Position numbers and translations under genes: made by a program
In this document: piece by piece, positions 31,297-41,051 of the stretch
Position numbering within the stretch: the stretch's first letter is position 1
How the letters are laid out: each line of letters opens with the position of its first letter
Notes under the pieces: generated by a model
Seen by the model: the letters and a program-made list of their open reading frames with translations, nothing else
The model's database searches: none
What the model was told of the DNA's origin: nothing
NCBI GenBank assembly: GCA_963732775.1
Contig: CAVTAR010000004.1
Span: forward strand, 186,001 to 250,000
From: CAVRQM01 sp963732775
GTDB taxonomy: Bacteria; Pseudomonadota; Alphaproteobacteria; Acetobacterales; Acetobacteraceae
Length of the DNA stretch: 64,000 nt
Direction: 5' to 3'

Positions 31297-33147
31297 TCAG
31301 TTGCAGATCACGTCCAAGTAAAACAAATTTCCGGCTGCGGCATAGCTGATGTTGCTCGGATCGAAGCAGAATCGCTTGGCTTGGATACGGAGCAAGTAAC
31401 GTTTGCGACACCTTCCCGGTACGTCCAGTCGGAATGTCCGGGGCGCGGTCGCACCCGCGGGATCGGACCCGTTCGTATGGCCGATGAAGGAGACGTTGCG
31501 GATCAATTCCGTGTTTGTGGATCTCTGGGGCTCCAGACCATCGGCGGCGAAGTCCGTCGCCTGCATCGTGTCGATGGTCGGGTAGTCTCCCGCGGGCGGC
31601 GCATCCATGGCTCGCGGGATGTCTGTTTCCTCCACGGCCACGTCGAATCTCACGTCGTCGCGCTCCGGGACCGCACCGTATTCGTTGAGGTATCGCCAGC
31701 CGATCCGGAGCATGCGGTCGGCGCCGGTTCCGTCCGCGGGCGGCGGCAGGAGCGCGACAGCGAAACCTGAAGGCTTCGACGGATCTCCGTCGGACCCGGG
31801 TGCTGGACAGGCCGTGTAGAGCGGTCGGTAGCCGCACTCCGACCCACCTGCGTCCCAAAGGCAGTTACTCAGCCTGCGCCAGTCCGCGGAACTCATTTCG
31901 GTCGGGAGCAGCGCCACGTCGTTGCCGAACCACGGCACCATCCAGGGAGAGATCTGGCCCCGCCCGGGATCGGCCGCCCAACCCGTCCGGTGTGCGGCGA
32001 CGCGGCCGAGCTCGGCCGTCTCTGCCTGCAGGCGCATGTACTGGTTCCAGCTAGGTCGAGAGACCCAAGGCAAGCGGTGGAGCGAGTCCGGCACGAAACG
32101 CCGGCCGGTGTACTGGGTCGTGAGCGTATGGCAGCCGGTGCAGTTGCCCGTGGGGTCCCGAACCGTTCTCGCGCGCGCGAGGGTCTCGGCATAGACCTTC
32201 GTGTAGCCGGAGCCGATCACGCGGAATGGTGCGTCCTCGACGAACGGAATCTCCGGCAGGTAGTCGCCGAGACTGAACGCGGCCTGGCGCGCATCGCCGC
32301 CTACGTCGTCGTAGCCCACCCGCGCGTGCTCGATGTGGGGGTCGATCACGTAGGGCGTCTTGTTGTCGTGGCATTCGTGGCAGCCGATCCGGAAGGTCGG
32401 GTCGTAGAGCGCCTCGGCTTCGGCCCGCCCGGCTGCGTCGGCGTACGAGTGACCGCCCGGCGGCACGAACGGCTTCGACCAGTCGAACTCGTTCCGGTCC
32501 TTCCGGCCGTCGAAGAAGACGATCTCGCCGGAGCCGCGGTTGAACCCGATCGTGCCGAGCAGTGCGAACCTGGGGTCCGACCGCCGCCAGTATGGGTCGG
32601 CCGTCACCTCGCGATCGGGGCTCGACTTGCGGCACAGGAACAACCACTCGACGTTGCCGCGCGTGACCCGGTTCAGCCGGGAATTGAGGCCGCAATAGGC
32701 GACCGACCCGGCGAGGGAGGGCTTGTCGCACTGCGGGACGGCGCGCGTCCACTTCACGACACGGCCGGCGACATCGCGATGCTCGAACTCCAGCGGGTTG
32801 CCCGCCTGGTCGGGGTTCGGCTTCAGGTCGACGATGTTGCCGTCCACCTCGAGCGGCAGCGACACGGCGGAGGCGGCAGCGCAGTCGGCGTCCGGGATCG
32901 GCCCGAACACCGCGCGCGCCTCGTCGCCCTCGCGCGTGACCCGGTTGGCGCTGGCCGAGGCCGGCGCCCAGAAGATGTCGCCGTTCCAGCGCCGGACCGT
33001 ACTCGCAAATACGTGGCCACCCACACCGGCATCGACGACCCCAGAGGGCGTGGGTGTGCCCTCGTCTGACGTGGAAGCACACTGGGCGGGCGATCCGTGA
33101 CCTATGAGCGTACCGAGGAGGACGAACAGGCACGGCACAGCCAGCAC
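31297..33147 (-). CDS. Secreted c-type cytochrome-like protein with two CxxCH motifs
   Basis: About 616 residues if begun at GTG 33147; the frame stays open to 33417, so the start is uncertain. The N-terminus VLAVPCLFVLLGTLIGHGSP looks like a signal peptide. Two haem c motifs are seen: GCHECHDNKTPYV and GNCTGCHTLTTQY. The rest is a long unfamiliar domain rich in Trp, Asp and Pro, with other cysteines (ECGYRPLYTACPAPG) and a C-terminal beta-rich part (RTFRLDVPGRCRKRYLLRIQ). It is likely a periplasmic or surface redox protein; the partner is unknown. Base composition is lower in G+C than the surroundings, and the next gene upstream (SnoaL-like) is on the same strand. Confidence 0.65.
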   Translation of the reverse strand: MLAVPCLFVLLGTLIGHGSPAQCASTSDEGTPTPSGVVDAGVGGHVFASTVRRWNGDIFWAPASASANRVTREGDEARAVFGPIPDADCAAASAVSLPLEVDGNIVDLKPNPDQAGNPLEFEHRDVAGRVVKWTRAVPQCDKPSLAGSVAYCGLNSRLNRVTRGNVEWLFLCRKSSPDREVTADPYWRRSDPRFALLGTIGFNRGSGEIVFFDGRKDRNEFDWSKPFVPPGGHSYADAAGRAEAEALYDPTFRIGCHECHDNKTPYVIDPHIEHARVGYDDVGGDARQAAFSLGDYLPEIPFVEDAPFRVIGSGYTKVYAETLARARTVRDPTGNCTGCHTLTTQYTGRRFVPDSLHRLPWVSRPSWNQYMRLQAETAELGRVAAHRTGWAADPGRGQISPWMVPWFGNDVALLPTEMSSADWRRLSNCLWDAGGSECGYRPLYTACPAPGSDGDPSKPSGFAVALLPPPADGTGADRMLRIGWRYLNEYGAVPERDDVRFDVAVEETDIPRAMDAPPAGDYPTIDTMQATDFAADGLEPQRSTNTELIRNVSFIGHTNGSDPAGATAPRTFRLDVPGRCRKRYLLRIQAKRFCFDPSNISYAAAGNLFYLDVICN

Positions 33148-33338
33148 CGGCCGTACAAGGCGTGGGTAGATGAGCCTCAGACGCGTCGCTCCTGGCCACC
33201 GCGTCGCTCGTAGGCCCCGGCGACTCAGGACAATCCGACTTGCCGCGTAGCGCGTCGCACGCTGACACACGTCGTCTGCCGTCGCCGGCTGATGGAGGAA
33301 CGATGCAGGACAGACTACGATCCACCTTGCATGAAATA

Positions 33339-34079
33339 TCAGCGTGCAAACTGATCGAATTTTGAGCCGTTGGGGTCGACCCCGTCGCGCTTGAGAGTCA
33401 GCTGTTTGAACTTCCAACCATCAACACCTTTGAACAATGTGCCGATGTGGTAACCTTGATAGTCGAGAACACTTGAGCTAAGCGGTCCGGCTCGGACGAA
33501 ATTGATTACCGTCGTTATCTCCTCGACCGCAATAGGATCACCTTTAGCACTATAATCTTTGACGTGCAAACGTGTGTTGGATTGCAGATGCCGGGTCCGG
33601 AGATCCATCGTTTCGAGCAGATTGAACAGGATGAGCATCTGACCTCTCAGGCTTTGAACCTCGAGTTGCGCATCTGCATTCACTCCACCAAAAAGAATTG
33701 GTGACTTCCTCTCCTCAAGGCAGACGGTGTAGGTGCCATCTCTCGCAAACAGGTCAACAAACTCCTGGGCTTTGATGTCTGCCAGCTCTAACCCGGTTTT
33801 CAAACCGAGTTGCGGGCCGGTGAGATCGTCAAATGCCCATGCCCAGCGTCGAATGACGTCCAGCACAGCCTCACGATCGGGACTTTGCAAATTGTCCGTG
33901 CCGAAGTTTATCCCGGAAACGTCTGCCGAGCAGTCGGGCGGTTCGGCGAATGAAACGCCACACAGCATGATCCACAGTCCCATCGCGAAGCTCGCCCGCC
34001 TCAGTGTCGCGCCAAGGCCGCGGAGTGTGGGGGCCTGGTCGAGCCCCTTCATTTCGCGAAGCGCCATTCTCGATGTCAT
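33339..34079 (-). CDS. Secreted SnoaL/NTF2-like protein
   Basis: 246 residues from ATG 34079 (GAGAGGGAG upstream). The N-terminus includes a signal-like segment (LRRASFAMGLWIMLCGVSFA). The mature part has the SnoaL-like layout: DREAVLDVIRRWAWAFDDLT, FVDLFARDGTYTVCLEE, NTRLHVKDYSAKGDPIAVEE, GYHIGTLFKGVDGWKFKQLT. The opening helix plus cone-shaped sheet pattern suggests ligand binding or a small hydrolase/isomerase; no catalytic residue can be assigned. Codon use is visibly less GC-biased than in neighbours (about half G+C in 33541-33600), a sign of recent transfer. Confidence 0.7.
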   Translation of the reverse strand: MTSRMALREMKGLDQAPTLRGLGATLRRASFAMGLWIMLCGVSFAEPPDCSADVSGINFGTDNLQSPDREAVLDVIRRWAWAFDDLTGPQLGLKTGLELADIKAQEFVDLFARDGTYTVCLEERKSPILFGGVNADAQLEVQSLRGQMLILFNLLETMDLRTRHLQSNTRLHVKDYSAKGDPIAVEEITTVINFVRAGPLSSSVLDYQGYHIGTLFKGVDGWKFKQLTLKRDGVDPNGSKFDQFAR

Positions 34080-34180
34080 GGCTCCCTCTCTTTCCAAGGC
34101 CGAGAGATCAACTTACGCATGTCGAACCGTTAGGGCAACTGCAATGTTCCGCAAGGCGGCCCTCAGAACTCGAGCGGCCG

Positions 34181-37100
34181 TCACTCCGCGCGCGGGCGGG
34201 CGCGCCGACGCTGACCAGGACCTTTTCGGGATGAGAGAAGGTTGTCGAGGCTGGCTCCCGCCGTGCGTGTCCAAGACTTTGCACCCTGTTGTTCCGCCAA
34301 CGCGATCGCTTCGCGGAACGAGGCCTCCACGATCGCCGAATCCATGCCCATCGCCGCTTCCATGTCGCCCCGCAGCCGCAGCAGCTCCGCCGTGTAGTAC
34401 AGCTCTCCGGTCCTCTCCGATTGCGCGAGCCCCTGCTGCACGCTCGCCAGGCCGCGTGCGAGGTCGCCCGTACGCAGGCAGGCATGCCCCAACAGCCCGA
34501 GGAAGCACGACTTCTCGACTTCCTGGTCTCCGAAGGCGTCGATCGCCTCCCGCATGGCATGCGTGGCGGTGGCTGGCCCGCTCGCCGACGCTGCCGCCCA
34601 GCCCTCGAAAAACCGCGCGATCCGGGCCCACATGGTGAACCCGTGCTCGCGGGCGAGCGGCGAGAGCTCCGCGACCATCCGCGCGATGGCTTCCCGGTCG
34701 TCGCGCCAGGCGAACAGGACGCAGCCGTTGCCGAGACAGGCGGCGAGGCGGTAAGGCGACTGCCGCCGAACCAGCGCCTCCGCCCTGCAATACATCGCGA
34801 GCGCCGCGTCGGCGTCCCCGAGGAGATGCCGGGTCCATGCCAGATACAGCATCGCCATACTCGGGAAGTCGCTGCCGACCTCGTCCGCCCGCGCCTCGTA
34901 CGTTAGCGCGCGTTCCAGGTGCGGCAGCGCCGTCAGGAGCTTGCCCTGACAGAACAGGCTCATCCCCTTGAACTGCAGCCCGAGGACTAGCGCCTTGAGG
35001 TTGTCACGCGATTCGCCAATGTCGATCAGCCGGTCACTGACGCCCACCGCGTCGGCGTAGTGGCAGGAGTTGAAGTGCGTGCCGAACAAGCCGTCGAGCG
35101 CGCGGATCGGGGCCTCCGGGTCGCCGAGTTCCTCGCTGAGTCGGATCGCCTCGTGGTAGGCGGCGCTCCCTTCCTTCGTGACGTAGCCAAAGGCCGCGTA
35201 GAGCACGTCGCCACGCTCGAGCTCGAGCTCGAGGATGGTGCGGCTCCGCTCCGGCGAGTGGGGCAGCATACCGGCCGCGTCGATCCCGTTTCGGAACATC
35301 CCGGCCGCCTCGGTCTTGGCCCAGGTCTCGGCGGCTTTGCGGCCCGCCTGCAACCAGTAGCCGGCGGCTTTGGCCGGCAGGCCGGCCTGGAGGCAGTGGT
35401 GGCCCAGCACCGCCGGCTCGACGGCGAGCGCGGTATCGTGCTCGGCCGCCGTCACGATCGCGCCATGGATCTCTGCCCGCCGCTTGCGCGGAAGACTGTC
35501 ATACGCCGCGTCGCGTACCAGTGCGTGCTTGAAGCTGTAGGTGGCGTCGGGTGCCAGGCCGCGGCGGGCCGCGAGGTCGGAGGCGACGAGGTCATCAAGG
35601 TTGTTGGCGAGGCGGACATCGAGCTGTCCCGCGGTGGCCGCCAGCAGCGCGTGCGAAAACTCGCGGCCGATCACCGCGCCGACCTGCGCGATCTGTTTGG
35701 CGGCGGGCAGCCGGTCCAACCGGGCCATCAACGACGCCTGGAGCGTGGCCGGGACAGAGAGCGCGGGTGTCGCCCCGGCCGCAGGCGCCGGAGCCTCGAG
35801 CACGGCCTTGGTGAGTTCCTCGATGAACAGCGGCACCCCATCGGTCTGGGCAAGGATGCGTTCCAGCAGGTCCGGCCCAAGCGTCCGCTCGGCGCTCACG
35901 TGGCTCGCCAATTCCGCCGACTGGCGCGGGTTGAGCCGGCTCAGCGCAATGAGGCTGCTGTCGGGGCGGCCGACCCAGGGGGCGGCGAACCCCGAGCGGA
36001 ACGACGCCAGCAGCAGGATCGGCAGGTCCGCGAGCCGGTCCACGAGCGCTTCGAACGCCCCGAGCGAGGTGGGGTCCGCCCAATGCACGTCCTCGAACAG
36101 CATCAGCACCGGGGCAACCCGGGCCTGGCTCACCAGCCGCCGGTGCAGCGCCCCGAAGGTCGCCTCCTTGCGGCGATGCGGGTTGAGGTCGGGCGACGGG
36201 TATCGCCCGGCCGTGGGAACCGAGAGCATCGCGGCGATCAGCGCGATATCGTCCGGCGAGAGCCGGGCCGGCGCAAGGATCGTCTCCAATTTGCGCAGTC
36301 TCTCCCCCGGAGGGTCGGCGCTGGCGAAGCCGGCTTCCCGCTCCCAGCGCGCGATGATCGGATGCAGCGCGCTGTCCTGATACAGCGGACTGCAATAGTA
36401 ACGCAGGCTCACGTGCGGCTCGGCGGCCAGTTCGGCTTCCAGGGCGGCAAGCAGGCGCGACTTGCCGATGCCGGCTTCGCCCGACAGAAGCACCAATCGG
36501 CCGGCGCCGCGTGTGGCCTGCCGCCAGCACCGCAGCAGCAGGTCGAGTTCGCCCTCGCGCCCCACCAGCGGGAGCACGCGCGCGGCCTGCAGCGCCTCCG
36601 ACCGGCTGGCGATCCCGCTGGGGCCTAGCACGCGCCAGGCCTGCACCGGACCTGCCGCTCCCCTGATCGCGACAAGCCCGAGGTTGCGGCAGTCGAACAG
36701 CTCGCCAGTGAGCCGATGGACGGTCGCGGCGACCAGCACCTGGCCGGGTTCGGCAAGGTTCAGAAGCTGCATCGCCTCGCCACGCACTTCGCCCAGCACC
36801 GTGCCGGTGGGATCGGCAGCGACCGGACCGCTCGCCACGCCCACTCGTATGGACTGCCCCGGCGGCATCGCCAGCCCGCCCTCCTCGGCCCGCCCCGCGA
36901 GCACGAGGCCGGCGCGGATCGCACGCTCGGCGCTGTGCTCCTCGGCTACCGGGTGGCCGAAATAGGCCAGCAGGTCGCGCCCGTGGATTTCTGCGACGCT
37001 CCCGCCATGCCGTTTGACGATGGCGGCGGCGTAGCCGCGGTACCCCTTGAGGAGCTCGGCCAATGCTTCGGGATCGGTCGCGAGGCCCACGCCTGCGGCG

Positions 37101-37867
37101 GGAACGAGCTGGGCGGCGAGGCCCACGACCTGGCGGAGTTCGAGTGCTGGCCTCTCGACCTCGACCGTGATTGACGTCGGTGCCGGCGGCAGCGCCGTGG
37201 TCGCCACTTCATGCACGTTGGCGGTGAATTTGTAGCCGCTGCCTGGGACAGTGACGATGAGGGTCGGCCGCTTTGGATCGGACTCGATTTTGCCACGAAG
37301 TCGGGATATCCGCATATCGACGGCGCGGTCGAACGCGTCCGCGCCACGCCCCGCCAGCGCTTGAAGCAACTGGTCGCGCGACAACACACGGCCAGCGCAT
37401 TGCACGAGCACGCGCAGCACGCTGAACTCACCGGCGGTCAGAGAGACTTCGCGGCCGGCAGGGTCGACGAGGCTGTGGCCGGCGAGATCCAGCCTGTGAC
37501 CCGCGAATTCCAGCGTCGGTTGCACGGCGTCCGGCTGACGGCCGAGCGCCAACATCTCGGCGATGCGCGCAAGCAGGGCACCGGCATCGCCCAGGTCGAC
37601 CGCGTCGACGTGCCCCTGCGCATCGCCCCGGTCTGCGACGAACAGGACCGGGCCGATCGATGACCGCAATTCCCGCAGCAGGTTGCCGCTGTCCGGGCCG
37701 AGCCCGCCTGCGGCGACGATGGCGAGGTCGATGCCGCCGAACCCGGTGCGTCTAGCGTGGGCCACGTTCTCGCGGAGCTCCACCCGGTAGCCGTCGCTGC
37801 GGAGCAGCCGTGCGAGCACGGCCTGTTGCGCGACATCCCGACCTATCACCATGATCCGGCCGCGCAT
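34181..37867 (-). CDS. Large regulator: degenerate receiver, OmpR-type wHTH, degenerate cyclase domain, AAA ATPase, helical repeats
   Basis: 1228 residues from ATG 37867 (AGGAG 4 nt upstream). Residues about 1-110 look like a receiver domain without a phosphoacceptor (IDLAIVAAGGLG where LxLDxxxP is expected). About 118-215 is an OmpR/PhoB winged helix (SLTAGEFSVLRVLVQCAGRV, MRISRLRGKIESD, VPGSGYKF). About 240-400 resembles a class III cyclase (HGGSVAEIHGRDLLAYFGHP) but lacks the metal-binding Asp motifs. About 440-700 is an AAA ATPase (Walker A LLSGEAGIGKSRLL, Walker B LMLFEDVHWADPTS). The rest is TPR-like helices. Such layouts occur in STAND/TOMM-type kinase-cyclase relatives. It probably activates the divergent genes in response to a ligand sensed by the repeats. 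Confidence 0.85.
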   Translation of the reverse strand: MRGRIMVIGRDVAQQAVLARLLRSDGYRVELRENVAHARRTGFGGIDLAIVAAGGLGPDSGNLLRELRSSIGPVLFVADRGDAQGHVDAVDLGDAGALLARIAEMLALGRQPDAVQPTLEFAGHRLDLAGHSLVDPAGREVSLTAGEFSVLRVLVQCAGRVLSRDQLLQALAGRGADAFDRAVDMRISRLRGKIESDPKRPTLIVTVPGSGYKFTANVHEVATTALPPAPTSITVEVERPALELRQVVGLAAQLVPAAGVGLATDPEALAELLKGYRGYAAAIVKRHGGSVAEIHGRDLLAYFGHPVAEEHSAERAIRAGLVLAGRAEEGGLAMPPGQSIRVGVASGPVAADPTGTVLGEVRGEAMQLLNLAEPGQVLVAATVHRLTGELFDCRNLGLVAIRGAAGPVQAWRVLGPSGIASRSEALQAARVLPLVGREGELDLLLRCWRQATRGAGRLVLLSGEAGIGKSRLLAALEAELAAEPHVSLRYYCSPLYQDSALHPIIARWEREAGFASADPPGERLRKLETILAPARLSPDDIALIAAMLSVPTAGRYPSPDLNPHRRKEATFGALHRRLVSQARVAPVLMLFEDVHWADPTSLGAFEALVDRLADLPILLLASFRSGFAAPWVGRPDSSLIALSRLNPRQSAELASHVSAERTLGPDLLERILAQTDGVPLFIEELTKAVLEAPAPAAGATPALSVPATLQASLMARLDRLPAAKQIAQVGAVIGREFSHALLAATAGQLDVRLANNLDDLVASDLAARRGLAPDATYSFKHALVRDAAYDSLPRKRRAEIHGAIVTAAEHDTALAVEPAVLGHHCLQAGLPAKAAGYWLQAGRKAAETWAKTEAAGMFRNGIDAAGMLPHSPERSRTILELELERGDVLYAAFGYVTKEGSAAYHEAIRLSEELGDPEAPIRALDGLFGTHFNSCHYADAVGVSDRLIDIGESRDNLKALVLGLQFKGMSLFCQGKLLTALPHLERALTYEARADEVGSDFPSMAMLYLAWTRHLLGDADAALAMYCRAEALVRRQSPYRLAACLGNGCVLFAWRDDREAIARMVAELSPLAREHGFTMWARIARFFEGWAAASASGPATATHAMREAIDAFGDQEVEKSCFLGLLGHACLRTGDLARGLASVQQGLAQSERTGELYYTAELLRLRGDMEAAMGMDSAIVEASFREAIALAEQQGAKSWTRTAGASLDNLLSSRKGPGQRRRARPRAE

Positions 37868-37878
37868 CGGTCTCCTGA

Positions 37879-37903
37879 CTGTCCCCGCGTCGCGGCGGGA
37901 CAG
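37879..37903. promoter_or_regulatory. Dyad symmetry near the large regulator start
   Basis: CTGTCCC and GGGACAG arms (7 nt) separated by 11 nt, ending 12 nt before the regulator's ATG on the minus strand. It is a candidate autoregulatory operator, and there is nothing else in this part of the 197-nt divergent spacer. Confidence 0.35.
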
Positions 37904-38017
37904 TATGCCCGCCGACACTACAGTTACTAGGCCGTTACACCAGGAAGATCGACCGGTGACACCGTCCCGCGAGGATCGGACCTGTCGAACGGATGGCCGC
38001 TCGGCAGCCCGCAAAGG

Positions 38018-38043
38018 GACCGTCATCACTCCATTGGACGGTC
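38018..38043. promoter_or_regulatory. Dyad symmetry upstream of the triple-repeat protein gene
   Basis: GACCGTC and GACGGTC arms (7 nt) separated by 12 nt, 21 nt before the ATG at 38065. It could be an operator or a leader hairpin. The first dyad in the same spacer has related GTCC/GGAC arms. Confidence 0.35.
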
Positions 38044-38064
38044 GGAACACACGGAGTCACCACG

Positions 38065-38628
38065 ATGCACGCCTTCATCCGAGCCGCCGCGATCGCGGCC
38101 CTGCTCGTCTCCGGCGTCGCCGGCGTCAGCCCGGCGATGGCCGACCCGTCCTACTTCCACCACGGCCGCAGCGCTCCGCCGGACTTCAGCGAGGTCAGCG
38201 CCTACGAGACGGCCCTGGCCGATGCGGCCCAGGCGTCCGGTGCCGTGGCCGCTCCGGCGGCGACCGGTCCGACCTACTTCCACTACGGCCGCAGCGCCCC
38301 GCCGGACTTCAGCAAGGTCAACGACTACGAGCAGGCGATGGCCGATGCGGCCCAAGCCCGCGGTTTGGCGACCGACGGCACGCCGCAAATCGCCTACAAT
38401 ACCCGGGGCTCGAGCGCGACGCCGGATTTCGCTCCGGTCAACGCGTATGTCCTGCGCTACGGCACACGTCACGGCCTTGGCGAGAGCCAGTTCGCGAGCG
38501 GCGGCAAGCCCCGCGACGCGAACCCGGACCAGGGTACGGCGCGCAGCCTCGAAGCGGGCCAGGTCGGCGGCACCCCGGGAGCGCTTCTGGCGTCCTTGTC
38601 GGCGCCCCGAGAAGAGACGGCGCGGTGA
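38065..38628 (+). CDS. Secreted protein with three YFHxGRSAPPDF-type repeats
   Basis: 187 residues. The signal peptide is MHAFIRAAAIAALLVSGVAG followed by VSPAMA, with cleavage before DPS. Two near-identical repeats 41 residues apart (YFHHGRSAPPDFSEVSAYET, then ALADAAQA; YFHYGRSAPPDFSKVNDYEQ, then AMADAAQA) are followed by a diverged third (NTRGSSATPDFAPVNAYVLR). The tail is disordered. There are no cysteines and no catalytic motif, and no family is recognised. It is divergently transcribed from the large regulator, 197 nt apart, and could be its target, a secreted ligand or an envelope protein (inference). A hairpin and a Crp/Fnr gene follow. Confidence 0.75.
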   Translation: MHAFIRAAAIAALLVSGVAGVSPAMADPSYFHHGRSAPPDFSEVSAYETALADAAQASGAVAAPAATGPTYFHYGRSAPPDFSKVNDYEQAMADAAQARGLATDGTPQIAYNTRGSSATPDFAPVNAYVLRYGTRHGLGESQFASGGKPRDANPDQGTARSLEAGQVGGTPGALLASLSAPREETAR

Positions 38629-38635
38629 ACAGGAG

Positions 38636-38657
38636 GCCGGTGGTTGTGGCCACCGGC
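38636..38657 (+). terminator. Hairpin after the triple-repeat gene, overlapping a strong Shine-Dalgarno
   Basis: GCCGGTGG and CCACCGGC form a perfect 8-bp stem around TTGTGG. It starts 8 nt after the stop codon. AGGAGG (38631-38636) abuts the stem and would serve GTG 38646, a possible start of the Crp/Fnr gene located inside the loop, so the element may instead control translation. Confidence 0.4.
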
Positions 38658-38702
38658 CCCGGCTGCGGCAAAACTTCCTCGAATTGCGAAAGAAACGTCA
38701 CG

Positions 38703-39440
38703 ATGGTACACCATCAGCCTTTGCCAACACCTGTGCGCGGGCACGGATGCGCAAACGCACCCGACTGGGCCGCGACGATCGCGCTGTTCTGCCCGTTCCT
38801 CTCCGGACTTCCCGAACCGCTGCTGCGGACGATGGGGCGCCGCCGGCGGATGCGCCGGTTCAGCCGAGGCGACCTGCTCGTGCGCAGCGGCGATCCCGCC
38901 CTTGGCATCCTGGTCGTCACGGAAGGATTGCTCAGGGAATCCGTGCCCGGCTACGAGCGCGCTGGCCCGAGCCGGCTCGTGCAGCGGGGCGACCTATGCT
39001 GCGAGATGGCGCTGTTCGGCGACATGGGCATGACAAGCGACGTACGGGCGGTTACCGACGGAGCCCTGTTGGTCCTGGACGGCCGCGACGTGAAGGAAGC
39101 AATCCGTTCCGGCGCCGACTTCGCCGGACGGGTGATCCGCCATGTCTGCGGACGGACCCGCCAGTTCGAGCTTCAGGTGCGGATAGACAATTCCAGTCCG
39201 GCGGCCGCAAGGCTCGCGCGTCAAATACTGGTTCTGGCGTCGGTGCAGGATTCGCGGAGCGCGAGGATGAGCCAGGACGCGCTGGCCGATCTGGTCGGCG
39301 TGAGCCGCGAGACGGTCAACCGCATCCTGCAGCAGTGGAAGCAGGCGGGCCTGGTGGACGTCGCCGACGGACGCGTCATTCCAAGAACGGTGTTCTGGAG
39401 CCAGCAGGGCTTGCCATGCGATCTCGTCCCGCCGAACTGA
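38703..39440 (+). CDS. Crp/Fnr-family transcriptional regulator
   Basis: 245 residues from ATG 38703. The cyclic-nucleotide-binding-like barrel is visible (FSRGDLLVRSGDPALGILVV, EMALFGDMGMTSDVRAVTDG), then the dimer helix and a Crp-type winged helix with recognition motif QDALADLVGVSRETVNRILQ. There is no N-terminal Cys cluster, so it is not an Fnr-type 4Fe-4S sensor. The effector is unknown. GTG 38646 with AGGAGG 9 nt upstream would add 19 residues and is an alternative start; ATG 38703 itself has only a weak site. It follows the triple-repeat gene on the same strand. Confidence 0.88.
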   Translation: MVHHQPLPTPVRGHGCANAPDWAATIALFCPFLSGLPEPLLRTMGRRRRMRRFSRGDLLVRSGDPALGILVVTEGLLRESVPGYERAGPSRLVQRGDLCCEMALFGDMGMTSDVRAVTDGALLVLDGRDVKEAIRSGADFAGRVIRHVCGRTRQFELQVRIDNSSPAAARLARQILVLASVQDSRSARMSQDALADLVGVSRETVNRILQQWKQAGLVDVADGRVIPRTVFWSQQGLPCDLVPPN

Positions 39441-39532
39441 TGCGCCGGGTGTCCAGCGCGGTCGGCGTCACGGCGTTGGGCAGCACGGACGGTGACGCGA
39501 CGTGGCCATCGGCTCGGCAGCCAATCGCGAGG

Positions 39533-39630
39533 TCCGCCACCGCGCTCAGGCCGCCACCGCGCTCAGGCCGCCACCGCGCTCAGGCCGCCACCGCGCTCAG
39601 GCCGCCACCGCGCTCAGGCCGCCATCGCGC

Positions 39631-39634
<4 letters not shown>
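39533..39634. repeat. 17-nt tandem repeat, six copies, spanning an aminotransferase stop codon
   Basis: Six head-to-tail units of GCCGCCACCGCGCTCAG (the last has ATC for ACC, the first starts GTC). The final unit contains the aminotransferase TGA (minus strand, 39631-39633), so the repeats are extra copies of the gene's last codon and stop extended downstream. Confidence 0.9.
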
Positions 39635-40977
<1,343 letters not shown>

Positions 40978-41051
40978 GGGGGGATGGTCCTGTCGCTGCT
41001 GTTCAGGCCAGGGTCGCGCCGCGCGAGGCGCACGGCAAGGAGATTTGGGGC

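Noticed and set aside
34289..36628. Long plus-strand frames opposite the large regulator
   Set aside because: No start signals or domains; the minus strand has continuous recognisable AAA and TPR-like sequence.
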